Origin: a virus | Length of the DNA: 31,002 nucleotides | IMG/VR virus record: IMGVR_UViG_3300028025_002636 | Span: 1 to 31,002 of that record | Reading direction: 5' to 3' (one strand) | In this document: positions 15,743-22,935 of the stretch, piece after piece | Layout: every line of letters starts with the position of its first letter | How positions within the stretch are numbered: position 1 is the first letter of the stretch | Program-made: the position numbers and the translations under genes | The notes under the pieces: generated by a model | Told to the model about the DNA's origin: nothing | The model's input: the letters and a program-made list of their open reading frames with translations, nothing else | The model's database searches: none

Positions 15743-16678
15743 ATGAGCAGAAAATTAAAATTCGACTTAGACATTGACGCATCAGCGTTATTGCAAGCAA
15801 ACAGCGAGGCATTCTATTCTCGTGCGTATTTACAAGAGGAAACGGTTGACAATTACCGTACACTTCCAGGTATCAAATACAAAACTAAAATTTCCAATGT
15901 AACATTTGGTCAAGTTTTACAAGCAGAGAACTGTGGATGGAACGCATCAAATGATGAGCTTGCTTCAGTAGAAGTTGACGTATGTGGATTGTCAGCAATG
16001 GCAGAGATTTGTCAATTCCAATTAGAGCAGTCATTCGTTTCATTACAAATGACAAAAGGTTCTAACGGTGATTTCACTGTTGCATCTTTCATGGATTACT
16101 ATTGGGGAGAAATGGCGAAAACAATCGCTGAGAACGTAGAGAAATTACGTTGGTTAGGTGATACGGATTCTGAGGTTGCTGCATACGCATTGTGTGATGG
16201 TTATGTAAAAGGATTAGTTGCTGATTCAGCTAACGTGATTGACATTGCATCTCCAGTTGCTATCAACGCATCTAACGTACTTGCTAAATTGGCATTGGTT
16301 TACGCTGCTATTCCTGCTGCGGTTATCGCTAACCAAGAAGAGTTGAGAATTTATGTATCTACACCGGTAGCTACTGCTTATCGTGCTGCGGTTGCTGCTG
16401 CGAATACTCAAGCCAACTTAACTCAAGCATTGGACTTCTCTTATTTGGGAATCAAAATGGTAATGTGTCCAGGAATGGGGACAACTTCCAAAATTGTCGC
16501 TACGTTACGTTCAAATCTTATCTATTCCTTCGATGCTGAAGGAGATGGAAAAGCGTTAAGAGCTATCAACTTAGCTGATACAGTTGCTGAGCCGGTTATC
16601 CGTACTCGTGCAAATATGAAAGTTGGATTCACTCATGTGAATGGTAATGAGATTGTATTCTACAACTCTGCTGCATAA
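15743..16678 (+). CDS. Major capsid protein
   Basis: A 311-residue protein directly after the protease and followed by a strong terminator, as for a highly expressed capsid gene. It has the overall HK97-type shape: an N-terminal arm, an extended loop region (YRTLPGIKYKTKISNVTF), a spine helix (MDYYWGEMAKTIAENVEKLRWLG), and C-terminal strands that end in an IRTRANMKVGFTHVNGNEIVFY pattern. The sequence shows frequent GCT/GCA alanine codons typical of a highly expressed gene. Assignment is by position, size and fold pattern, and is fairly secure. Confidence 0.85.
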   Translation: MSRKLKFDLDIDASALLQANSEAFYSRAYLQEETVDNYRTLPGIKYKTKISNVTFGQVLQAENCGWNASNDELASVEVDVCGLSAMAEICQFQLEQSFVSLQMTKGSNGDFTVASFMDYYWGEMAKTIAENVEKLRWLGDTDSEVAAYALCDGYVKGLVADSANVIDIASPVAINASNVLAKLALVYAAIPAAVIANQEELRIYVSTPVATAYRAAVAAANTQANLTQALDFSYLGIKMVMCPGMGTTSKIVATLRSNLIYSFDAEGDGKALRAINLADTVAEPVIRTRANMKVGFTHVNGNEIVFYNSAA

Positions 16679-16689
16679 TTAATATTCTT

Positions 16690-16717
16690 GAGGGGATGAA
16701 ACACTCCCCTCTATTTT
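16690..16717 (+). terminator. Rho-independent terminator after the capsid gene
   Basis: GAGGGGA (16690-16696) pairs with TCCCCTC (16705-16711) around an 8-nt loop and is followed by TATTTTT. It would end or reduce the protease-capsid transcript, leaving the tail tube gene to its own promoter. Confidence 0.85.
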
Positions 16718-16738
16718 TAATATTTAAAACAACAAAAA

Positions 16739-17263
16739 ATGGCTTGTGAAAATTTAGAATCCATAGTTAAGTCGTGCGACAATAACAGTGGTGGGATTTT
16801 CAAAGTGTACATAAATCAACAAGATAACATCGATAGCATCGCATTTGCAGGTGCGCCAAATACTTGGACAATCGATGAAATCAACCTAATTGTAGGTGGT
16901 GATTTATATACTGAATTTGAAATCCGAAGAAACACCGGAAGTTACACCGAAGATGCAGCGATTGACCTTGTCAATGGTAGCTCATATGTAACCGCAACAA
17001 TCAGCTTGATGTTCCACCGTCGTGACCAATCTAAGTCACAAGCAATTAAAGTGCTTGGTGCTGGTCAACAATACCTGAATGCAATCATCCAAGATGCGAA
17101 TGGCAAATATTGGTACTTCCCATACTTACAATTGAGTGCAGTTGGTGAAGGCTCAGGAACAGCTCGTGCAGATGGTTCAAAATATTCAGTGACATTGATC
17201 GCTGAGAATGATTTCCTTGCATACGAGGTTGATTCAACTATTATCGCAGCGTTGATTGCATAA
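16739..17263 (+). CDS. Major tail (tube) protein
   Basis: A 174-residue protein with IVKSCDNNSGGIFKVYINQQDNIDSI at the N-terminus, a signature of Bacteroidota phage tail tube proteins. The body is beta-rich with a strand pattern (YTEFEIRRNTGSYTEDAAID, SYVTATISLMFHRRD, YWYFPYLQLSAVGEGSGT) that fits a tail-tube beta-sandwich. It is flanked on both sides by terminators, as expected for a stand-alone, abundant virion protein. The distance from the tape measure gene is unusual. Confidence 0.8.
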   Translation: MACENLESIVKSCDNNSGGIFKVYINQQDNIDSIAFAGAPNTWTIDEINLIVGGDLYTEFEIRRNTGSYTEDAAIDLVNGSSYVTATISLMFHRRDQSKSQAIKVLGAGQQYLNAIIQDANGKYWYFPYLQLSAVGEGSGTARADGSKYSVTLIAENDFLAYEVDSTIIAALIA

Positions 17264-17284
17264 TAAAATACAACTTAAAGAGAG

Positions 17285-17310
17285 AGCCATCCATTAGGGT
17301 GGCTTTTTTT
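17285..17310 (+). terminator. Rho-independent terminator after the tail tube gene
   Basis: AGCCATCC (17285-17292) pairs with GGGTGGCT (17297-17304), including one G-U pair, around a four-base loop ATTA. A run of seven T follows. It isolates the tail tube transcript. Confidence 0.9.
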
Positions 17311-17345
17311 ATAAACATTTTTCCTACTTTTTATAATATAATAGT

Positions 17346-17687
17346 ATGATTTACATTGATAAAGGTGAGGTGAATTCCATTGTGCTGACTTTAACTGAGG
17401 TGAGCACTCTCTCGAATCCGTATTATTTGTTCGTTTTTGAGAATGAAATGGATGTCACCGATGCTCCAATCCTATTCACCACCGCTGACATCTCCACTTG
17501 GAAGGAAAGATTTAATATGTTCCTATTGGATGAGCCGGTTGACGTGACATTGGTCAAAGGACAATACACATATTCAGTGTATGAATCAACAATTCCACCA
17601 ACATCTATCCAGGACACGACGGGGATCGTCATTGAAGAGGGCAGAATGGTTGTAAGTGGTGCAATACAAAACTCAATCTACGATTAA
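17346..17687 (+). CDS. Hypothetical virion-associated protein (113 aa)
   Basis: A 113-residue beta-rich protein with EVNSIVLTLTEVSTLSNPYYLFVFENE near the start, ERFNMFLLDEP in the middle, and KGQYTYSVYES near the end. Proteins of this pattern sit next to portal and connector genes in many Bacteroidota phages; they look like an Ig-type fold and may decorate or stabilise the neck. It is preceded by a T-rich region and TAATATAATAG close to its ATG, a probable start signal after the upstream terminator. Exact role unknown. Confidence 0.55.
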   Translation: MIYIDKGEVNSIVLTLTEVSTLSNPYYLFVFENEMDVTDAPILFTTADISTWKERFNMFLLDEPVDVTLVKGQYTYSVYESTIPPTSIQDTTGIVIEEGRMVVSGAIQNSIYD

Positions 17688-17689
17688 AC

Positions 17690-19003
17690 ATGGCTTGGTA
17701 CGACCGATTTATTGGAACAAAACAACAATCACCTGAAGTGGTGGAAGGATATCAGTCCTTCAGTACACCATTCGGAAGAATTGGCTCAGGGAATTTATCT
17801 CTTCCATATGTGAATGGGAGGCATCAAACAAGTGGATGGATTCCATTTGGGGATTCGAATTTATTTCCAAGCGTTTTAAACCAATTAGTATACTCATCAC
17901 CTCTCCATGGTTCCATCGTGGATTATAAAACAAATGCAGTCATTGGTGGAGGGATTGAATTGAGAGCAACGACCTCAACACCTCAAGAGCTTCTTGATTT
18001 ATATACATTTGAAAAGAAATCTCACCTAAAAAAGACAGTTCGGATTACAACCGAACAATTGATTGTACACAACCGCGTTTACTTCAAATTGTACTTTGAT
18101 GATAAGATGAAGCTCACAAGAATGGAGAACGTATCTCCCGACAAAGTGAGAAGAGGACAAAATCCTAACAACTATTTTATTTGTGATGATTGGGCGAGTA
18201 GAATCGATGTGCGTGACATTCCAAGATATCATCCAACTTGCACCGATAAATGTCAACTATTCGTATACGAGGTTGAGTGTTTGGGCCAAGATTGGTATCC
18301 GCTTCCAAAATATACATCAGCTTTGAACTTTGCCTACCTTTCAGGTGAGTTAAGTTACTTCGCTAAATCAAACATTCAAAACAGTGTGTTCCCATCATTC
18401 GCGATGATGTTCCCAAAAAGACCACAATCGGAAGAGGAGAAAAATGTACTTCGGTCCACAATGGACAAGATGAAAGGAGCTGCCAACGCAGGAAAAGCGG
18501 TCGCATTCTTTGCCAATTCTCAAGACCAATTGCCGAAGATTGAAAGCATTCCAACCAATCAGAACGACAAACTATTCCAGGAAGCATCGGGATTGAATAC
18601 TGAGCAGATTTGTTTTGCTCACACAATAGATCCGATACTGATGGGAGTTCGAACAACGGGCTCACTTGGCTCAGGTAGTGATATCAAACAAGCATATGTG
18701 ATATTCGAGAAGAACGTGGTCATGCCATTGAGAGAGCAGGTATCCGATATCTTCAATGAGATACTTCGTATTGCAAAAGTCAACGCAGATTTCATGGTCA
18801 ACAACTTCCAAATTATCAATGAAACAATCGTTGAGGTAGAAGGTGATGCATCCAAAACACAAGACGCATTGAATGCTATGAGTCCATTGGTTGCGACTAA
18901 GGTCCTCAACACAATGACAACAAATGAAGTGAGAGCTCTCGCAGCATTAGCACCGGTAGAAGGTGGTGATGTAGTTCCAACCTTACAAACACCGACCGCA
19001 TAA
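17690..19003 (+). CDS. Portal protein
   Basis: A 437-residue protein matching portal architecture. The N-terminal segment WIPFGDSNLFPSVLNQLVYSSPLHGSIVDYKTNAVIGGGI is the typical clip/wing entry region, followed by beta elements (HNRVYFKLYFD). A long helix region towards the C-terminus contains TTGSLGSGSDIKQAYVIFEKNVVMPLREQVSDIFNEILR, the usual portal signature. It forms the dodecameric DNA channel at the capsid vertex. In most siphophages the portal directly follows TerL; here it is about 13 kb downstream, after tail genes. Confidence 0.85.
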   Translation: MAWYDRFIGTKQQSPEVVEGYQSFSTPFGRIGSGNLSLPYVNGRHQTSGWIPFGDSNLFPSVLNQLVYSSPLHGSIVDYKTNAVIGGGIELRATTSTPQELLDLYTFEKKSHLKKTVRITTEQLIVHNRVYFKLYFDDKMKLTRMENVSPDKVRRGQNPNNYFICDDWASRIDVRDIPRYHPTCTDKCQLFVYEVECLGQDWYPLPKYTSALNFAYLSGELSYFAKSNIQNSVFPSFAMMFPKRPQSEEEKNVLRSTMDKMKGAANAGKAVAFFANSQDQLPKIESIPTNQNDKLFQEASGLNTEQICFAHTIDPILMGVRTTGSLGSGSDIKQAYVIFEKNVVMPLREQVSDIFNEILRIAKVNADFMVNNFQIINETIVEVEGDASKTQDALNAMSPLVATKVLNTMTTNEVRALAALAPVEGGDVVPTLQTPTA

Positions 19004-19569
19004 TGTTGTATTTTATAACCGAAACCTACCTCAAAACAAACACACCAATCACTGCCAATGTGGATGTGACTGATGTGACTCCATACATTGCGACTCAAGC
19101 ACAATTGAGAGTGATGCCAATCCTTGGAACTGTCTTTTATGACTATTTATTGGCGGCATACAACGACCAAACATTGACACCGGAAGAGGAAGCTCTTGTT
19201 CTATTCATTCAACCGGTTGTTGCATGGCGTTCAGCTGAGGATGCAATCTTCGGATTGACATACCAACTCAAGAACAAAGGACTTCAAACGCAGTTCGGTG
19301 ATAACTCATCGAGTGTATCTCGCAGCGAGGTTGCATTCGGCATGGAACACTATGCTCAGAAAGCATCATTCTTTGAGATGCGATTGATTCGGTACCTGGT
19401 AAAGAACAAGGCGGAATTTCCACTCTTTACATCCCATGAGAATCGTGATACGGATTTACGACCTCAGATTGATTGTCATATGTGCGTGGGGAATTGCTTC
19501 ATGAACGGTACATGGACTTGCGGATATCCAACCGATAACGGATATAACAATTCAATCCTGGTATTATGA
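19003..19569 (+). CDS. Head-tail connector/adaptor protein (188 aa)
   Basis: A 188-residue protein, mostly helical in the first 150 residues, with TQAQLRVMPILGTVFYDYLLAAYND ... EEEALVLFIQPVVAWRSAEDAIF. This is the pattern of DUF6712-type or gp6-like adaptor proteins that bind the portal base. The C-terminal tail has several cysteines (DCHMCVGNC, TWTCGYP), perhaps a small metal knuckle. It follows the portal with a shared TAATG stop/start. Confidence 0.6.
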   Translation: MLYFITETYLKTNTPITANVDVTDVTPYIATQAQLRVMPILGTVFYDYLLAAYNDQTLTPEEEALVLFIQPVVAWRSAEDAIFGLTYQLKNKGLQTQFGDNSSSVSRSEVAFGMEHYAQKASFFEMRLIRYLVKNKAEFPLFTSHENRDTDLRPQIDCHMCVGNCFMNGTWTCGYPTDNGYNNSILVL

Positions 19570-19991
19570 GGCAGAATGCGTTGATATTATTTGCTTCGTT
19601 TTGGGCGGTACTTTCACCGGTCATGCCGATGATATACTTGGCAATGTTAGCTATCTTCATTGATACTTGCTTCGGCATTTGGCGATCAGTAAAAAAAGGC
19701 GGTTGGAATGCGTTCCAATCTCGCAGATTATCCGACACAATTTCCAAGTCATTGCTTTATAGCGGTGCAATCATGTTCACCTTCCTCATCGAGAAGTACA
19801 TTGCAGGTGATATCATCGCACAATTTATCTCGGTTGAGCTAATCATGACCAAAGTATTCGCGTTCTTTTGTGTGATGGTGGAGATTAAGTCCATCAACGA
19901 ATCATATGAGAGTGTGACCGGGAAGAATGTACTTGCAGCTCTTCGCAAATTTATCACCAGGACAAAAACGAACTTAGATGAATTTAAGTAA
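19566..19991 (+). CDS. Phage holin
   Basis: A 141-residue membrane protein with several hydrophobic stretches (residues about 5-35, 60-80 and 85-110) and a positive C-terminus (RKFITRTKTNLDEFK). The MIYLAMLAIFIDTCFGIWRSVKKGGWNAFQSRRLSDTISKSLLYSGAIM pattern fits the phage holin family 4/toxin-secretion holin type, with a loop containing W and R-rich residues. It forms inner membrane lesions that let the endolysin out. It overlaps the connector stop by 4 nt and the endolysin start by 14 nt. Confidence 0.8.
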   Translation: MRQNALILFASFWAVLSPVMPMIYLAMLAIFIDTCFGIWRSVKKGGWNAFQSRRLSDTISKSLLYSGAIMFTFLIEKYIAGDIIAQFISVELIMTKVFAFFCVMVEIKSINESYESVTGKNVLAALRKFITRTKTNLDEFK

Positions 19992-20415
19992 ACACGTTAC
20001 ACTCGCAGAATTCGAAGCATCTGGCACTGCAACCAACCATTCAATCCTTAACAAGATGAATGAGTTCGAAATCGAGAGAGCGAAGTTGCTTTGTGAGAAG
20101 GTATTCGAGCCACTGAGAGCTCATATGGGAGAGCCAATTAGAATCAATAGCGGATATAGAAGCATCGCAGTTAATAAAGCGTGTGGTGGCTCTAAAACGT
20201 CACAACATTGTTTAGGTGAGGCGATGGACCTACACATCGGAAGCAAAGGATTCCATTTCATCAAGGACAATCTTATTTTTGACCAATTGATTTGGGAATT
20301 CGGAACGGATAAAGAGCCAAGTTGGGTGCACGTTTCATACAGCAAAGCAAGAAATCGCAAACAAGTCCTCAAAGCAGTGAAGAAAAATGGGAAAACTCAG
20401 TACATTAATTTTTAG
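19978..20415 (+). CDS. M15-family peptidase endolysin
   Basis: A 145-residue D-Ala-type zinc peptidase. The zinc and catalytic residues are visible as H77 in SQHCLGEAMD, D84 in the same motif, and H118 in WVHVS. The upstream INSGYRS block (residues 56-62) is the usual substrate-side motif. It lacks a signal peptide, so it depends on the holin to reach peptidoglycan, where it would cut the peptide cross-links. It starts at the ATG at 19978 and overlaps the spanin candidate by 29 nt. Confidence 0.9.
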   Translation: MNLSKHVTLAEFEASGTATNHSILNKMNEFEIERAKLLCEKVFEPLRAHMGEPIRINSGYRSIAVNKACGGSKTSQHCLGEAMDLHIGSKGFHFIKDNLIFDQLIWEFGTDKEPSWVHVSYSKARNRKQVLKAVKKNGKTQYINF

Positions 20416-20803
20416 TATCCTCCTGGTATCTTGTTCAGCAGAGCACCATCTGCACAAAGCAATGAAAAAAGGGTATAAATGTGAAGAGGTATCCGATACA
20501 CTTCGCATCACATCGGTTGATTCCTTTCCGGTGATCGTAAACAATGAAATTGTGTGGGAGAAATTCATCACTCAAAAGGATACGGTTGTAATGTGGAAAA
20601 CTCAGTATATTCCACGCACCCGTTGGGAGAAAAAAATCGAATATAAATTAAAGAGAGATACTATCCGCCAAATTCAAAAGGTGGAAGTTGCCAAATATAA
20701 AAGCGAGAAGAAATCGAAAGCAAATATTTGGTTGTTTGTCATAGGATTTGGACTCGGACTATTCACCAAATACCTTTTCAAATATGCTCAAAAAGCACTC
20801 TAA
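20387..20803 (+). CDS. Candidate unimolecular spanin (lipoprotein plus C-terminal TM)
   Basis: A 138-residue protein with an N-terminal lipoprotein signal (hydrophobic LIFSILLVS then C16 in an LVSC lipobox) and a single hydrophobic segment near the C-terminus (residues about 113-128, IWLFVIGFGLGLF), followed by a basic end. The middle is charged and strand-rich. One protein anchored in the outer membrane by lipid and in the inner membrane by a helix is the topology of a unimolecular spanin, such as T1 gp11, which fuses membranes in the last step of lysis. Its place right after holin and endolysin supports this. Confidence 0.65.
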   Translation: MGKLSTLIFSILLVSCSAEHHLHKAMKKGYKCEEVSDTLRITSVDSFPVIVNNEIVWEKFITQKDTVVMWKTQYIPRTRWEKKIEYKLKRDTIRQIQKVEVAKYKSEKKSKANIWLFVIGFGLGLFTKYLFKYAQKAL

Positions 20804-21659
20804 AAACATTCATGAGCTTCACCTTGATGGAGCAACCGTTCAACTTGCAATGATGTCCGACCTTCACTGGGATAATCCCAAATGTGATTGGGATTTATTG
20901 AAAAGAGATTTTGATTACTGCCTTGAGAATGATATCAAGGTCATGGTCAATGGTGATTTCTTTTGCTTGATGCAAGGGAAAGGTGATCGCAGAGGAAACA
21001 AGTCCGACATCCGACCGGAACATAACAACGCAAAATATTTGGATTCAATCGTTGAAACAGCAGTCGAATGGTTTAGTCCATATGCACATATTCTCACAGT
21101 GATTGGATACGGTAACCATGAAACCGCCATAATAAAATACCAAGAAACGGATATCCTTCAAAGATTCGTTGACCTACTAAACTATAAGAATGGCAGCAAT
21201 GTGATGACCGGAGGATATGGTGGATGGATTATCCTTCATCAAAAATACAATACAAGCTCATGGACCACAACCAAATTGAAATATTTCCATGGCTCAGGCG
21301 GTGGGGGAATTGTGACCAAGGGAGCAATCAACTTGACCAGGGCATTGGAAACATACGAGGATTTTGATATATTCTCAATGGGGCACATTCATGAGAATGC
21401 GTGTCGTAATGATGTGAGAGATACGGTGACTCATGTTCCCAAACATGGATATGTCAATCATCACAAAAATATTCACCTCATGCTTACCGGAACTTACAAA
21501 GAGGAGTATGGTGATGGCTCCAAAGGATGGCACGTTGAGCGTGGAGCTCCCATTAAACCAACCGGAGGAAGGATACTGAAGATAAACGCAAAAGAAATCA
21601 AGAGAGAAGGCATAAGAAAAATGCATAAAAGTATCGACTCAATCAAATTTCCTTTGTAA
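20787..21659 (+). CDS. Calcineurin-like metallophosphoesterase (290 aa)
   Basis: I choose the ATG at 20787 (MLKKHSKNIHELHLD), which overlaps the spanin candidate by 17 nt, rather than an upstream TTG at 20748. The five metallophosphoesterase motifs are present: D26 and H28 (DLH), G57-D58 (NGDFF), G110-N-H-E113 (GNHE), H169 (YFHG) and G200-H-x-H203 (GHIH), so the di-metal site looks intact. It would hydrolyse a phosphodiester or phosphomonoester; the substrate cannot be told. It is the last gene before the terminator and control region. Confidence 0.85.
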   Translation, partial: LKKHSKNIHELHLDGATVQLAMMSDLHWDNPKCDWDLLKRDFDYCLENDIKVMVNGDFFCLMQGKGDRRGNKSDIRPEHNNAKYLDSIVETAVEWFSPYAHILTVIGYGNHETAIIKYQETDILQRFVDLLNYKNGSNVMTGGYGGWIILHQKYNTSSWTTTKLKYFHGSGGGGIVTKGAINLTRALETYEDFDIFSMGHIHENACRNDVRDTVTHVPKHGYVNHHKNIHLMLTGTYKEEYGDGSKGWHVERGAPIKPTGGRILKINAKEIKREGIRKMHKSIDSIKFPL

Positions 21660-21686
21660 ATTAGCAACTCATTAGCGTGTGTAAAG

Positions 21687-21717
21687 GGGGGTATCGGAAA
21701 CGGTACCTCTTTTTTTT
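21687..21717 (+). terminator. Rho-independent terminator after the lysis operon
   Basis: GGTATCG (21690-21696) pairs with CGGTACC (21701-21707), with one G-U pair, around a GAAA tetraloop. The stem can extend by a few weaker pairs, and it is followed by TCTTTTTTTT. It marks the end of the late operon. Confidence 0.85.
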
Positions 21718-21770
21718 ATGGTTATAACCTTATAATTCACATCATTAATTCAAGGTATAACCTGATATTG

Positions 21771-21810
21771 TGTCGCATATTTAGCAGATATTTGCGACAT
21801 TTTACCTTTG
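21771..21810 (+). promoter_or_regulatory. Dyad TGTCGCA-N15-TGCGACA overlapping a TAnnTTTG box
   Basis: TGTCGCA (21771-21777) and TGCGACA (21793-21799) form a perfect 7-bp inverted repeat. Just after it is TACCTTTG (21803-21810), a match to the Bacteroidota -7 box. The dyad would lie over the -33 to -7 region, so it may be an operator. No clear -33 TTTG is seen. Confidence 0.4.
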
Positions 21811-21825
21811 TTATATTACAAAAAC

Positions 21826-21853
21826 TGTCACAATTCACCCTTATTTTGTGACA
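21826..21853. promoter_or_regulatory. Second dyad TGTCACAA-N12-TTGTGACA
   Basis: A perfect 8-bp inverted repeat with a 12-bp spacer, about 55 bp after the first dyad. Its core (TGTCAC/GTGACA) is similar to the first dyad and to the GTGACG/CGTCAC sites at 23872-24032, so the same regulator may bind them all. Confidence 0.4.
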
Positions 21854-21902
21854 AACATTTGACACTATTTTGATTTATTGGCTATTGTATACCTAGCCAA
21901 AT

Positions 21903-21978
21903 CATAGTTTAATGTGATTTAGGTATATTATAATTGACATAAGTGGTCATATAACTACCAAATACATAGTATAATGTG
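21903..21978 (+). repeat. Direct repeat CATAGTnTAATGTG
   Basis: CATAGTTTAATGTG (21903-21916) and CATAGTATAATGTG (21965-21978) are 62 bp apart and differ at one base. They lie between the second dyad and the iterons. Possible protein-binding site pair. Confidence 0.5.
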
Positions 21979-21999
21979 CTTTTTGATGCAAGTTATATA

Positions 22000-22036
22000 T
22001 ACGCATTGATACGAATTTATACGCAAAATATACGCA
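22000..22036 (+). repeat. Four helically phased TACGCA-type iterons
   Basis: TACGCA (22000), TACGAA (22010), TACGCA (22020) and TACGCA (22031) are 10, 10 and 11 bp apart, so all face the same side of the helix. The third copy, TTATACGCA, is one base different from the DnaA-box form TTATnCACA. The phage encodes a DnaA-domain-IV-like protein at 23473, so these may be its binding sites. Confidence 0.6.
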
Positions 22037-22059
22037 TTTCACTTTCATTCATTGTTTTT

Positions 22060-22116
22060 ATACCTTAAAGGGTATAATTAAGTAGATTTTCTACACATGA
22101 ATACCCCATCGGGTAT
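22060..22116. repeat. TATACC/GGTATA inverted repeats
   Basis: TATACC-TTAAA-GGGTATA (near 22060-22078) and ATACCC-CATC-GGGTAT (near 22102-22118) are short inverted repeats, and further GGTATA or TATACC copies lie at about 21754, 21888 and 21921. They may be operator sites or cruciform-prone origin elements. The exact bounds are approximate. Confidence 0.4.
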
Positions 22117-22165
22117 AGTATTCACAATTAATTTTGTTCAAAACTGAAAAAAAAGTTAAAAAAGT

Positions 22166-22195
22166 TTTGCATTTATGAAACCTTTCATATCTTTG
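22166..22195 (+). promoter_or_regulatory. Strong Bacteroidota-type promoter for early genes
   Basis: TTTG (22166-22169) and TATCTTTG (22188-22195) match the -33 TTTG and -7 TAnnTTTG consensus with an 18-bp spacer. The first early gene starts 25 nt after the -7 box. This is the best promoter in the window and supports a Bacteroidota host, since it uses the primary sigma factor consensus of that phylum. Confidence 0.8.
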
Positions 22196-22220
22196 TGGAG
22201 TAAACAATTAAAAAAACGCT

Positions 22221-22388
22221 ATGAAAAAACAAGAAATGATTCAAATTATGATTGCAGAGGAAAAGCAATTATGGAACGAAATGATGGAATGTATTGATAA
22301 ACTTGGAATGCATGATCCCATTACGGATATGCAAATTGCAAGATGGTCAGCTGTTCATAAACTAGTATGTAAATTAAGAGGAATATGA
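22221..22388 (+). CDS. First early gene, hypothetical 55-aa protein
   Basis: A 55-residue helical protein (MKKQEMIQIMIAEEKQLWNEMMECIDKLG) directly after the strongest promoter. Its A-rich leader (AATTAAAAAAACGCT) is typical of efficient starts in Bacteroidota. Its TGA overlaps the next ATG. First-gene position suggests a host-interaction or regulatory role, but there is no recognisable domain. Confidence 0.65.
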   Translation: MKKQEMIQIMIAEEKQLWNEMMECIDKLGMHDPITDMQIARWSAVHKLVCKLRGI

Positions 22389-22588
22389 AAACACTAAACG
22401 AAAATCAAAAGGACATCCTTGGAACTGTTGTGGCCTTGTCATTATTTTGGACTGTGATGCTTTACTTTACCGCTACGCAACCTGACTATTGCCAAACCAA
22501 TAAAGTCCCGCAAAACGTAAAAAAACAAACCCAATCGCCAATATTGGAGAAGTATGGGGAATTAATAACTAAACACTCAGCGAAATGA
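22385..22588 (+). CDS. Small single-pass membrane protein (67 aa)
   Basis: A 67-residue protein with one hydrophobic helix at about residues 11-30 (ILGTVVALSLFWTVMLYFTA) and a hydrophilic C-terminal part with several lysines. It overlaps the genes before and after by 4 nt each. Function unknown. Confidence 0.6.
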   Translation: MKTLNENQKDILGTVVALSLFWTVMLYFTATQPDYCQTNKVPQNVKKQTQSPILEKYGELITKHSAK

Positions 22589-22935
22589 ATTGGAAAAAAG
22601 AAGTAGAAAGAATTGATTTGGACTTCATGGATGTGGATAATTGCTCAATGGAAGCTCACTATAAAATTGGAGCAATATACTTTCGAATTGATATTGAATG
22701 GTGGAAAAGCGATTATGATTTTGAAACCGCTCGATATGACATTGACATCAATGTAAAGGGTGGTGTGTGGTGGACCGATGAATTTCCGGATGATAAGGTC
22801 ATGGAATTTGATCCATCATACAAGGAATGGATGCTCAAAATGATTGAGCACTTAATGGATGAAAGAGATTTCCTAAGTGAATATACCTGGGGTAATGATA
22901 ACGATGAAATTGATTGGGATGAGTATGGTATTTAA
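22585..22935 (+). CDS. Hypothetical acidic protein (116 aa)
   Basis: A 116-residue protein with net negative charge and many Trp and Asp residues (FRIDIEWWKSDYDFETARYDIDINVKGGVWW). It looks like a compact alpha/beta fold with a C-terminal acidic tail (WGNDNDEIDWDEYGI). Such DNA-mimic-like acidic composition is sometimes seen in phage inhibitors of host proteins, but there is no specific match here. Overlaps both neighbours. Confidence 0.6.
   Translation: MNWKKEVERIDLDFMDVDNCSMEAHYKIGAIYFRIDIEWWKSDYDFETARYDIDINVKGGVWWTDEFPDDKVMEFDPSYKEWMLKMIEHLMDERDFLSEYTWGNDNDEIDWDEYGI

Larger units (their letters stand above)
21660..22220. other. Non-coding control region with origin-like repeats (about 560 bp)
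   Basis: No convincing gene is seen here. It contains a terminator (21687-21717), a TAnnTTTG box with an overlapping dyad (21771-21810), a second dyad (21826-21853), a 14-bp direct repeat (21903 and 21965), four phased TACGCA-type iterons (22000-22036), GGTATA/TATACC repeats across the region, and a strong promoter (22166-22195). It is very A+T-rich. This mix suggests an early promoter region and possibly the replication origin. Confidence 0.7.

Noticed and set aside
21660-22220. Small genes in the control region
   Set aside because: Only very short frames without start context are present and repeats dominate the sequence.
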